Positions 38,947 to 49,274 of a stretch of DNA of 64,000 nt are shown one piece after another. Source of the DNA: Oxyruncus cristatus (lineage: Eukaryota > Chordata > Aves > Passeriformes > Cotingidae). The stretch is taken from the NCBI GenBank assembly GCA_013399855.1, contig VXAY01002371.1, positions 510,321 to 574,320 of the forward strand, read 5' to 3'. Positions within the stretch are counted from its first letter, which is position 1. Each line of letters begins with the position of its first letter. The notes under the pieces were generated by a model, which saw only the letters and a list, made by a program, of their open reading frames with translations, was not told the origin of the DNA and made no database searches. A program made the position numbers and the translations under genes.

Positions 38947-39362
38947 GTTAGGGGGCTGACAAGTATAACACAGGAAAAGAGATTGTGAGGAGTGGGGTTT
39001 ACAGCCTTAAGAAGAGAAAGTTAGTCAGGGATATAATTGCAGTTTTCAGTTAACATGAGGTGGAGGAAGGTTTTAGAGGAAGAGATTGGATTCCTCTTGG
39101 AGGTGCACACAGAGAAAGGACACGTAGCAGCAAACACTTCGTTGGACATACAGGGGGAAAAAGTGTTCCCTATGAGGGTTCAGAACTGGAACGGAAGCTT
39201 GGGGAGATTGATCTCTCCACCCTTTAAGATTTTCAGAACTTGGCTGGGTAAAGCCCTTTGCAACTTGATCTAGCTCTGGAGATGCATCTAAACTTATAAG
39301 TCATCCCTGCTTTGGCAGATGGTTGGACTCAGTCACCTGCAAGCTGTTCCCAGCCTATATTA
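38947..39362 (+). mobile_element. Old diverged CR1 LINE fragment, sense orientation
   Basis: A strongly diverged copy that still follows the CR1 3' order. A GTGAGGAGTGGGGTTTACAGCC...AAGAAGAGAAAG segment (about 38985-39020) matches the usual gagaagaggaggct block. An ATAATTGCAGTTTTCAGT segment follows, then GTTCAGAACTGGAACGGAAG (about 39178) and finally TGGTTGGACTCAGTCACCTGCAAGCTGTTCCCAGCC (about 39320-39355). The clean octamer tail is lost. The divergence suggests an older insertion than the copies at 11385 or 50358. The 78-codon frame at 39037-39273 lies inside it and is not a gene. Confidence 0.75.
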
Positions 39363-41073
39363 TTTGTTGATTTAATGATTCAGTATTAAATCTTCTACAG
39401 GACATTTGATTTGAAGTCATACATCTAAAAGTCCGAACTTAATACGGTATACACAAAATAGGTTTTAAAATGCCAACCATTGTGTGGTTGTAAATGCCAA
39501 CCAGTGTGTGTAAATAGATAATAATTCCCAAGGGATTGTGTTCTAGTTGCATCTTGTAAGAATTTATCCTTTTTCCATTGCCTATTGATATTTTTACCTG
39601 TCACCTGATTTCCTCCCAAAATAGAAAATATCCACTGGCTGTTGAGGTAAAAGGAAAAAGCTTTTTCTTAGTTTATTTATTTTTCTCAGTAAGCAAATGC
39701 GCATAAATTTAAGCAGTATTAAAATGGAGAAAAAAAATGCCTACTGTCAAAAATATGATGTTACCAAGAGGAAAACTGGCTGTGGGTTTTCTGAAAACAG
39801 AAAATGTCAATTCCTAATGTGTGAAGTAAAACTCACACCTTATTTCTAATGAAATACCTTGTATAAACTGAGAATACAGTATAGAGAACAGAAATGAAAA
39901 AATGTACACAATCTTCTCCGTGTATTTGATTTGCTGAAAGAGAACTCTCAAGTAAACTTACTTAACTTTCAAAAATTATTATTCTTTCAGTAAACTGGTT
40001 TTAGTCTTACTTTATTTTGCTGTCCTCATCTCTGTTTAAATTTTCCATTAGGTGTTGGACCATTCTTGTAACGAGAGCTGTAACCTGTCTCTTTTCCAAC
40101 CTCCCATGTTCCTCCTAACTAGGACTCCTCTGACGTAGGGAAGGCTGTGACTAGAAGTGAGCTTTAGTGCTAGATGGTGTGCCTTTCCTGCTGTGCCTGA
40201 GAATAAACATACTGGTCTCATGGCAAAGTACTCACGGCCTTTAATTCAGTTCTGTTAGTTGTAATTGACTTTGTTGTTATGTTGAATAACTGTAATGCCC
40301 TTAAAGGGCAGCCAGGTTTAAAGAAGCTGTTTTAACCCATTTGTAACTTCATTATCAAATAAACCAGTAGGAAAAGTGGGCCTATCTTGAAAGGAATAGA
40401 AAAGAAAAAAGCTCGTGGTCATTTGTGAGCAAAGGGAAGGAACACCAGAGATCAAGGAAAGGATGCAACAGAAGCACCCTGTGTCCAGTATTTTGCTTAA
40501 AGAGATGAGGAGGTGGTAAGTCTTCTAACTTCTGACTACATCCTCTCTCTTTCCCTTCACCTCGTAAAATATTTTTTGGCTTACAATTCCAGCAGTACTA
40601 GTCTCATTTTAAGCTGCCAAACATTTATATGAAAGCTAGAATTAAGTTGTCAGTTTTGGTACTTTTCTTTTTTGTTTATTTAGCTCATTTGAAAAATGCA
40701 GGAGAAGGGTAAAAGACAGCAGAATATAATGCCTGGCAGAAAGGTCCTTAACATTTTGAAGTGAGCATTTTATACTTTTTCATTACAATCTATAAAAGGA
40801 GAGTGAATTAATTCAGGACTGTTCATTGAAGTGCACATTTTTGGATGAGCTGGGATAGACATTGGACAGACAAAATGCTGGCATAGTTCTTGGTCCTGTA
40901 CTGGACTTGTATGATGGGGAACAGATAGAAAGTTATCCACCACTCAGGTAATGTTAGCCATTTCTTACTTCAGGTTTATATGTGGATTGGGTTTAAATAT
41001 GCCCTAAAGAGACTATTCAACATCTTTAGTGCATTGGATTAAATCCAACTTAGATCTCACAGGTATTACCAGC
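39363..41073. other. Unique non-coding stretch
   Basis: No gene was recognised. A short duplication is present: AAATGCCAACCA at 39468-39479 and 39492-39503, each followed by a TGTGTG run. Otherwise single-copy AT-rich DNA. Confidence 0.5.
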
Positions 41074-41121
41074 AAAAGGAGGGGGAGAAGGAGGAAGGGG
41101 GGAAGAAAAAAAAAAAAAGGA
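41074..41121 (+). repeat. 48-bp homopurine tract
   Basis: An uninterrupted purine run: AAAAGGAGGGGGAGAAGG followed by AGGAAGGGGGG, AAG, a long A run and AGGA. It has several G runs but irregular loops. Tracts like this can form triplex structures in vitro. No adjacent gene was seen. Confidence 0.75.
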
Positions 41122-43076
41122 CTTTCATAGGATTCTGCCTATATCAGCAAAAGTTATGCCCAAGAAAGAATGCCACATTTGTGCTACAGGAAAAAAAAAT
41201 TAATTAAAGTGGCATTATGTAGCAGGAATTTATATTTGTATTGTTTTTATTTGCTTTAATTTTTCATTCATGCATCACCCTTAACCTTTAGGGTAAAAGG
41301 TATTTCACATTAGCATAAATATTAAGCAGATGCCATTTCTGCTACATAAAGAACCTTCAGCTAATCATTTTTCCATGCATTTAAATAGGAATATTAGAAT
41401 GAGGGTAATTACTTCAGTTTTCCATGAGTGATCCATCAAGACATTGACTTTCGCAGTATTTTGTTGCACAGATTAGTAAGGGTAGAATTAAATTACAAAG
41501 CAGTGTTGGAATATTTTAAATGTTTTGACAAGTTTGATGTTGTTTTGGTTTTTTCCCAACAAAGGTAGAGTTTTATTTTTAAAATGTATTCCCTTCTTAT
41601 GAAGAGGTCAGGAAAAGGTACATCACACTGGCTGACACAGGAAAGTTTCAGTTTTAAGATATGACCAGTCATATGAAGGAATAACCTAGCAGTAATATAT
41701 AGAGTGTGAAAAATAAGTTAGAGAAGTTGCTTTAGAATTAAAGATTTCCAAATTAAAGTTGTTGTCATTATTTTATTTCTTAACCAAGATAGCACTGTTG
41801 ACACTGGAGAAAGACCATATAGCATCGTTGAAGCAAATGTTATTGTAACAAGTACAACTTCAACATAAGTATGTCTGGTGTTTCAGATTTAACTCTTAAA
41901 TTAAAAGAGCTTTTATTTTTTTTTTTTTTCAGTTTTTGGCCATAATACCCAGAAAAATTTTATTTTCTAAGCCTTTACAAGAGGATTTGACATTAAAATA
42001 TCACACTGAAATAAGTCCAAGAGTGTACCCTTCATCCTTTTTCCAAGTGGAGAAGCAAAGCTCTTTTTGTGTCCCTCTCTGGTTAACTGTATGCTTGAAA
42101 GCAGATCATCAGCTAAGCAAGTGATGGGACTTTGAAAGAAATTTTCTTTTTGAGTAAAACAGACTGCATTGCCAGAATAATGCATCAGAGGAACTGCTTA
42201 TTGCATGAGCACAGATCTGATATTAATAGGATGCTTTGTCAGTGGTTGGAAAAATCCTAAGTAGGCATTGACTTCTCTTGCCAATATCAAGATTTATTGG
42301 CACGAGAGATATTGACTTCAGCAAATCCATGACATTATTATATCTCAAAGACTAATAAATCTTGTTAGCAACCAAAACCATAAGTCAATATAATTACGCT
42401 TGATGATGCATGTTTTCCCTAAAGATCTCAGCGTCATGTTATACTTCCAAGAAATATCAAAATGTCAAGAAAAAGAAGGAAGAAGTCAGTATAAATAGCC
42501 ACGTTCACATTGTCATATGTCTCGTAGTCTCTGGGTCTTTGCAAAAGGTACTTGCCTGTTTCTGTGCCATTTCATATTCTTTTTGAAACAGCTTGTTTTC
42601 TCTTGAAAAGTTGGACTCCTTTTCAGCAATAGGATTTAATTTTTATTACTGAAAAATAGCCAGATGACACATAAATATGCCCATGGGAACTTCTAAATTC
42701 ACACGTAGTCTTGTTTCCAAATTATATAGTAAAACATGTAGGCCTAATGGGCTTTGTATGACTGTGGGCTGTTGAAGAGACCATGTTATGTAACGCCCAA
42801 AGGAAAACAGTTCTCCAGTGTGCAATTTAGGTGAAAAATCAAAAACATGCTCCTTAGTAACCTGATTTATTTTGAACCAATTTATTGTTATATGAATTAA
42901 AAAGTAATTTATTTTTTTTTTAAAGAGACCTTCTGCCGTTGGTTATACCTAGGGTTTATTTTCATTGGATTTTTGTCTTGGACTATGTTCTTTACAGCAG
43001 AAGGAAGGCGGGAAAAGCCCAGGAGGGCTGCTCAGCTCTCCTGTGGTGGGAGGGAGCCCCCCTCACCACACCTCCT
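41122..43076. other. Unique AT-rich non-coding stretch
   Basis: No gene was recognised. The part near 41270-41430 is homeodomain-motif-rich and free of repeats (see findings). Overlapping short frames on both strands at 41936-42185 are unremarkable. Confidence 0.45.
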
Positions 43077-43238
43077 GGGGATGGCATGGTAGCAGCTGGG
43101 ATCTGAAGCATTGACACTCCTTGGAGGGAGGGATGGGCAGCATAACTGCTCAAGAGTCACAATTTCTGCAGCTAATAGATCATGGGAACAGCATCGCTTT
43201 GGGACTGTGTGTGTGATTGTACAGTAATTTTGGGTTCT
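43077..43238 (-). CDS. Candidate cysteine-rich internal exon (unidentified)
   Basis: On the minus strand, a fair acceptor (ACATACTGTACCCTCCACAG) ends at 43239 and a GTGAGG donor begins at 43076. The enclosed 162 bp is open in one frame, with about seven cysteines (KRCCSHDLLAAEIVTLEQLC and SVNASDPSCYHAIPRRCG are parts of it). It coincides with the most GC-rich local patch in this part of the window. I recognise no domain. The patch may be GC-rich by chance or an old repeat remnant, so confidence is low. Confidence 0.12.
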
Positions 43239-46200
43239 CTGTGGAGGGTACAGTATGTAAATAATGGCACAGAAGGAGAGAAGAGTCATGAAAATTGCTT
43301 TGCCTGGATTAGTTTTGACTTTGTTCTGGATCTATAGATGATTTTAAAAAGTCTGAAGAAACTTCTGTCTGAAAATACATAAACACTTCTTTATTTCTCA
43401 AACTATTGCATATTTCATATAGTTCTTTCAAATATCCTCTTGCTGAGCTCTTCTTTGTTTTCTCTTAACCATGGTATTTTCTTTACCTGTTGACATAATC
43501 AGCATTAATACCTTTTCTTTCTGACTTACAAATTAGGCCTCAATCCTCTTATTTTGGAAGTTCTGGGTTAATCTGTTGACTTGCAAAAATATATTACATC
43601 AAATGTGGAAGCTGTATCACATCAAACGTGTAAATTTCTGAAGAAAAGGAGGAAGGTTCACAAAATGTAACCATACATTAAATTCCATATTTATATTTCT
43701 ATAAAGTAGATAAAAAAAACCCCCTGATGTGAAGACCTGCAATCACACAGCGGTAGTGGTAATAGCTCTGCACAGGAGTTGAATTCAGTTTTGTAACAAA
43801 CTAAGAATGCATTTTAGTAAAATCAGAGATACTGATGGGTTGAAGAAGAAGAGAAGTCTTAAGTTTGTTCTTTTTTCTCAACTGCTCTAATTTCATATTT
43901 GTCACTGGTTTGAGGTGAGAAGTCTTCAATAAAATATCAGGTCACCTTTTTTCTGAAAAGCCTAAGACATTTATTAAAGAAGGAAGGAAGTGTTAAGTGT
44001 GCTCTGTCACATCTGATGCAGTTGAGGTTGCAAAACAGTTTACATATGTGAGAGGATGTACAGTATAAGTGGCTCTACAAAATGAGACAGCAAAATCCCC
44101 CCCTATAATCTTCCTTTTGCTCCCACAAATTAGTTGGAGGATTGCTTCACTTCAGAACAAGTAAGAATTGCCAAGCACTTCTCAAAAGCACAAAAACACA
44201 AAAGGGAGATGTATCATGTTACAGGATCATATCAGTCAGTATTTTAATATTTAACCACATTATGTGGTTTATATGTTATTCAGAAATTAAGACAGTTGGT
44301 CTTACATAATTTGAAGGAATTTTTAGAGACTAAGGTTGCAGCCTAAAGAAGAACATGAAGATAAAAGTAAAAAAAGCTAAATACAAATGCTCACAAATTA
44401 CAACAGCTTTTTTAACCCTGTCTGTCCTGTGCCACTCAAGGAGTTTCAAGGTGGCACCCCACCTAGAACAGAGGTCTTCTGCTGATCAAGACAGATCTTG
44501 CAAGAAAGATCTGCAGGAAGAAAGCAGTTGCCACTTCATCTGTAGATTCACACAGCTTTTTAAAATATTTTAAAGACAGTTTCAGAAATATATTTTCCCC
44601 CTTTATGTATTATTCATCACAGCACAGAGCATAGCACAGGAGACTGCATCAAAGAGAAGAGGTAAATGAGTGTATAGTAAAGTCTAACTTGATCGCTTTC
44701 TATTGTGATAATCCTTCTGCCTTTCCCTTCTGGTCTGATGCACACTCATCCTTTTTTTAGCAGATGAATCCCTCTGACCTCTACAGTCCTTTGGTAGAGA
44801 TCACACCTGCAAACCTGCACTCTAATTTGGGGGGTATTTGTGGCAGTATTGCACTATCACATTGTGGTTTAGTGGACTATCACATTCTGGAAGATGTGAA
44901 CGCAGAGTCAGATTAACTTGTCTTCTCAGAAGGTTTTAAGAGTGCAAAGGAATGTGTAGGAGAAGGGGGTGAAGCACAGTTTGTAGAAACGCTGTACCAG
45001 AAAAAGAGGAAAAGCATTGTAACTTCTAGAGATACAGTCAGAAAGTTAATTCTTTTTTTGTGAAGGTAGTAGGGATTAAAAAAACCCAAAACTGTACAGC
45101 AGGAGGATTCCATGAAAATTAAAGACAAATTTTTACCCATCTGGGGAGAGATAGCGGGGAATTTTCTGGGACTGCTTTGGCTTCTTTGCACTGCTCTGGA
45201 ACCTGTGTCTCTGATGTAACCAAGGAGAACTGTGACTGAGGTGCATGTGACACATAAGAATTTCATCCTTTTACAAAGTCCTAGTACAATTTTAATGAAA
45301 AGTCTCTGAACTGCTGAAATCTGTAGCTAGGCTGCATGTCTGCAACAAAATAATTTTTCATATTTCTAGTAGTTGTTCATAGCAAACTTCACAGAGTCTT
45401 TTTAATTTTCATTTCAAGTTAATTATAATAAAAATAGTGTTGGCTGACTGAGATGCTATTACAATATTATATTATCTTAATTTTACTCACATATATTGTC
45501 TTTTTCAAGGTGAAACACAAGATTTCTCAGTATGTTATGCAAATGTGAAAGCAAATATGACACCTGCTGTTCTTTGAAGATTTTACAATAGCACAGCTAG
45601 GGCCAGTTTACACTGCAAATACCAAACCACATGCTATGAATTTCCTGATGAATCAGTGATATGTCTTTTTACTTATGCTGTATGGATATACACCAAATAA
45701 AAAATCCTGTGCAATATCCCTGATCTACTGGTCAAATCATTTTGTTTATGAACAATATAAGATAATGGTATGTTGTACTGTGAGCGTAACTGAACTATAA
45801 ACCTTTGCTGTCTGCTCTGGTAGGGGTTCAATTTGTAATCTTTGATTCAAGCCATTGCTCATTCTTTTTATATTCTTCACTCTCGGTTGGCTGAGTCCCA
45901 ACACAGTTTGTTCTTTAAGCAAGCACTTGGGAGCAATAACCATTAACCTTTTTTAAGTGGCTTTTTAGCATGTCATGAGTTTAGATGTCTTGCTTCTTTT
46001 CACCATTAACCTTTCTGATGGGACAATGTTCTGTGTTTTGCTTACTTCATCATGTCATGCACATTATCACCCCTCACCCATCTGCAGGCGCTATATTTCA
46101 TTACAAGAAGGATGGGGGAATGCGATGGGTAAAGAACAAAGGCAGTGCATGCCATGCCTTTTCCCTGTGCCCACAAGCAGCTTTTCCTTAACCCTAGTTA

Positions 46201-48140
46201 ACGAAAACAGCCCCTTAAAGAAGTATCCTTATTCAAGTGCAGAAGCAGTTCCTCTGACACTATCGATGGCATTTGCTATCAGGCCATAATTGTCAACCAT
46301 AAGGCATTGCAACCAGAGCCCTCAAAACAAAAGCTGTTCATCTGAGGCCAACATAGTGAAAGGTTCAGTTATTCTTGCTTTACTGAGCATGAAATGGAAC
46401 TGAAAGGCAATATTAAATGGGTTATTAAACTTAAGACATGGTGTCTTTTGATCTTCCCTTGCAATTGCCCTTACCAAATGCATATATAATGTATTCTCTA
46501 TAGGGTCAGTCACTTATATGGTCTTTAAGTTTCAAGAAATGTTAGCATTGCAATTATTCAGTTTTCATTTTATGAGGAAGCAAAAATGTGGTTCCTTTGG
46601 AAATTAAATGTCTGACCTCTGGTTATTTTCATCCTCTCTCTACACCACCAGGTAACTACCACAAAGGATTAAGAAGTAGAAAGAATATACATATTTCTAG
46701 CACGGTTTGCCTCCCTCTTAAAAATTCTTAAAGTGAGAAAGATGTACTTTTGTTTCGTTTCAACATTAGCACTAGTATCTCAAGTTTTTGGTCTATTTTC
46801 AATATGTATGGCTTCCCACGTGTCCTATTGAAATGTTCCTAGGACAATTGACATGTTTCCTGAAAAAAAAAAAACACAACCCCCACCGTGAATTTAAAAA
46901 GGAATGCCATTGTCTAGTAGCATCGTGATCAGAACCTTTTCTCTAGTGAGCACTGAAGAGTTGTTTCAATCAACTGTAGCTGATTTGAAGGCAGGCCCAA
47001 GGGAATTGCATAAAACCCCATTTCTAGTGCTGGATTCAGCATTTGTTCATCTTATGTTGAAACCAGAAAGGCCTGGAACATCAAACAGCAGGAATTATCT
47101 AAAGGACATTTGCCAGTTAAACCCAACAGCTAGTAAAGGTGCTTGGTAACACAGCATTTGCACTGCTTACTCAAAAACTACAACCAAATTGGACTAGGAA
47201 GCTCCCATGTAAAAATCTGTCATTTGCCTGGCAAAAAAATTATTTTCTAGATATTAATTATCTCCCTAAGTAATTGAAAGACTTATGCAGACTGGTCAAT
47301 TATCATTAGACAGGACCATTCAGTATCATGAAGTAGAAGTTGGAGGAACTGACACTGCGCCTAACTGGCAATTAAGCAGAAGATAGAGCATCCCTTAATT
47401 TTGCTAAATGAAGCTTAGCTGATGTCCAATTTGTGTTTAACCATTTACCTGAGAGTTCTTGCTAAAGATTTGCAAAATATAAAAGAAGGGAAAAATATTT
47501 TCCTTGTGGAATTAAAGAAATGTTACAAGATGATTCCCAAAAGACATTACTAGAAATGTAATCACTTCCACTAGGATTTGTCTGTCTTATTTTGACAGTT
47601 TGTATTGAAAAAAGCAATTTGACTTAGGAATGGCTGAGAATTATGGTATAAAGGGGTATCTAATAATTCTAATATCTGTATTAGAATTTCCGGTATCTAT
47701 AGCTACAAGGTATGAATGTATTTCTAAAACAGTAGTAGAGAAATTCAACCTTTTCTTTAATGATGCTAAAATATTTTTCATGTTATCTCTTCAATAATTC
47801 AACTAACTCTGGAAGATCTGTCAAATAGCAATATAAAAAAAAGTGTTGATACTGTCAAAGCAGTCACAGATAGACTGGAAAATATATTGACTGGATCAGG
47901 AAAATACTGACTGGAATCAAAGATACCACTTTGATGGGAACTCAGGTTTAATCTGGTTACTTGATTTGGCTTATGTCTGCTGACAGACAGGTAAACTGCC
48001 ACAGCTTCATTTTAACACTTCGCAAAATCATCTTCCAAATTGCTAAAGGCACAAAGAACATGGAAGGGCAATTTTCACCTGAAAATAAATATCTTATTCA
48101 AAACTAAAACTACTTAGTCACAGATATTTAAGATCCTAAC
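43239..48140. other. Unique AT-rich non-coding stretch
   Basis: No gene was recognised. Longer frames at 44913-45266 (-), 45975-46289 (+) and 46904-47149 (+) lack recognisable domains. The segments around 46080-46480 and 46890-47420 are free of repeats and low-complexity sequence and are discussed as possible conserved non-coding DNA. Confidence 0.45.
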
Positions 48141-48658
48141 TGTGATAGTTTGATATAGGCCTTCCTTGGTAACCAGGTCAAAACTAGGGAAGTGGCCATT
48201 CCCAGTATTCCATCCTGTTTTTTACATAAGCAAGCGTATAAATAAGAAGGAGAGAGAAGGGTCCTCTTTCTTCTCTTCCATTGGACTTGAAGAGATCAGG
48301 TCCCTGCGGCCGGTGTCACTTATGTGGGAGTGAGGCCTGCTGTGGGCTGTTGTTTTCCCGATCCGGGTGGAAAGATCTGGTGGAGTGGCTTTCGTCTTTT
48401 TGAGGAAACTATAAAAATTCTTTTGTTTGCTAGCTCTTTATTAGCTGTGTAAATCTGTGTACGTGGGTTTTTGTTTTCTGTTTTAGTTTTGGGGGGTATC
48501 AAAGTGTTCTCCTTCTTAGATGTAAACAGTTCTTATTTTTGCAATTGTATATATATGTAAGTATATATATATATTGCTTTGGTTCTGTTATTTCTGGGAA
48601 GCTGCAGCTGTGGGCTTGGGCATTTGGCTGGGAGCCAGATCCAAACCATCAAAGATCA
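48141..48658 (+). mobile_element. Endogenous retrovirus LTR (5' LTR-like), sense orientation
   Basis: An LTR-like block of about 518 bp, starting TGTGATAGTTTG at 48141 (or TGATAG at 48143) and ending AAAGATCA at 48658. TGAT and ATCA at the two ends form a short inverted terminus. A TATA box, TATAAATA, lies at 48237-48244. A purine-rich leader and a more GC-rich block (CCCTGCGGCCGGTG at about 48302) follow, as expected of an R region. The strongest support is the primer-binding-site-like sequence two bases after the end. A (TA)n stretch at about 48548-48575 may be a later expansion. Only about 130 bp of possible internal sequence follows before an oppositely oriented element begins, so the provirus is severely truncated. 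No second copy of this LTR was found in the window. Confidence 0.7.
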
Positions 48659-48660
48659 TT

Positions 48661-48678
48661 TGGTGCCATGACTCAGAT
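48661..48678 (+). other. Retroviral primer-binding site, tRNA-His type (decayed)
   Basis: TGGTGCCATGACTCAGAT lies two bases after the CA end of the LTR. The 3' end of vertebrate histidine tRNA would pair with it at 16 of 18 positions. Both mismatches (48668 and 48675) are A where the tRNA complement has G within CG, the signature of methyl-CpG decay. The position, spacing and sequence together make this the best-supported retroviral landmark in the window. Confidence 0.72.
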
Positions 48679-48810
48679 AGACTACCAAGACGGGCAGGGG
48701 CCAGATCAAACCCAAGCCATCAAAATGACTGGAGTGTCATATTGATGTGTTTTATGCCTGGTATTGTGAGAAAAATTCCCCCTTTTAATTTAAAAGATGG
48801 CAAAATTACC
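48679..48810 (+). other. Possible short remnant of retroviral internal sequence
   Basis: About 130 bp between the primer-binding site and the oppositely oriented LTR. It repeats words from the LTR end (GGGGCCAGATC then CAAGCCATCAAAATGACTGG, compared with GGAGCCAGATCC and ACCATCAAAGATCATTTGG just before the primer site). This suggests a partial tandem duplication across the LTR end. No coding frame is recognised. Confidence 0.35.
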
Positions 48811-48957
48811 TGTAGAACAAGGAAAGCGTGTTGAAGAGAGGTTTATTTGCAGCGTGCTGCGGTGCTACACCATCACAGAGGAAAGGAAGCACCCCGCTTG
48901 TTTGAAAATCACACTTTTTGTACTTTTTGAGCTGTTACATATTCATTGATTGCGACA
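48811..48957 (-). mobile_element. Short LTR of a minus-strand endogenous retrovirus
   Basis: Read on the minus strand, the block begins TGTCGCAATC at 48957 and ends TTGTTCTACA at 48811, giving TG...CA with a 3-bp TGT/ACA inverted terminus. A polyadenylation signal AATAAA lies at 48842-48847 (minus), followed by CCTCTCTTCAACACGC, a U5-like end I associate with avian retroviral LTRs. A polypurine tract directly precedes the start. At 147 bp it is shorter than most LTRs, so it may be internally deleted or the left boundary may be misplaced. It lies in the opposite orientation to the LTR at 48141 and is probably a separate insertion. Confidence 0.45.
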
Positions 48958-49163
48958 TCCCCCCGTTCTCCAGCTTTCCTTGAACAAGTTCGGNCCGCCC
49001 AGCGTACAAAGGGTTTGTCATGAGGCTTAAAGGAATATTTTTTTTTTGTTTTTCCCTGTTCCTGATAAGATTTCCCTGGCGTTAGGTTTTTGGGTAGTAC
49101 CTTTTGCCTTACAGTCTTCACGGAGCGCCTAAAGCCCTCTTCCCACCTTTGTCCCATCACCAA
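48909..49163 (-). pseudogene. Open frame overlapping the retroviral 3' end (84 codons)
   Basis: A minus-strand frame that runs through the region upstream of the polypurine tract and into the short LTR. It is basic (for example EEGFRRSVKTVRQKVLPKNL) and contains one undetermined residue, from the ambiguous base at 48994. It may be the decayed tail of a retroviral internal gene or may be non-coding 3' sequence that happens to be open. No retroviral motif could be assigned. Confidence 0.25.
48958..48971 (-). other. Polypurine tract next to the minus-strand LTR
   Basis: On the minus strand GGAGAACGGGGGGA sits immediately before the TG that starts the short LTR. It is purine-only except for a single C. 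Plus-strand priming tracts of retroviruses occupy exactly this position. This is the main argument that 48811-48957 is an LTR. Confidence 0.45.
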
Positions 49164-49274
49164 GTTTATTTATATATGACACCCTTTATACTTTCCACCA
49201 CCAGGTAATTTTACTTACAATATATATTTTTTATACTTCCCACCACCTAGTCTACCTACTTATAATAAAACCAG
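49164..49274. repeat. Degenerate 45-bp tandem duplication, A/T-rich
   Basis: The block at 49185-49229 (TTTATACTTTCCACCACC...) is followed by a similar block at 49230-49274 (TTTATACTTCCCACCACC...), with weaker similarity after the CCACC word. A third, weaker relative may lie at about 49150-49184 (CCCATCACCAAGTTTATT). It is probably part of, or a product of, the adjacent retroviral sequence. Confidence 0.5.

Noticed and set aside
44913..45266. 117-codon minus-strand frame
   Set aside because: No recognisable features; contains a phenylalanine/leucine run from an A/T-rich segment; chance length.
604..45544. Octamer motif ATGCAAAT at 604, 1786, 13495 and 45537
   Set aside because: The number found is about what chance gives in this much AT-rich DNA, and the sites are not clustered.
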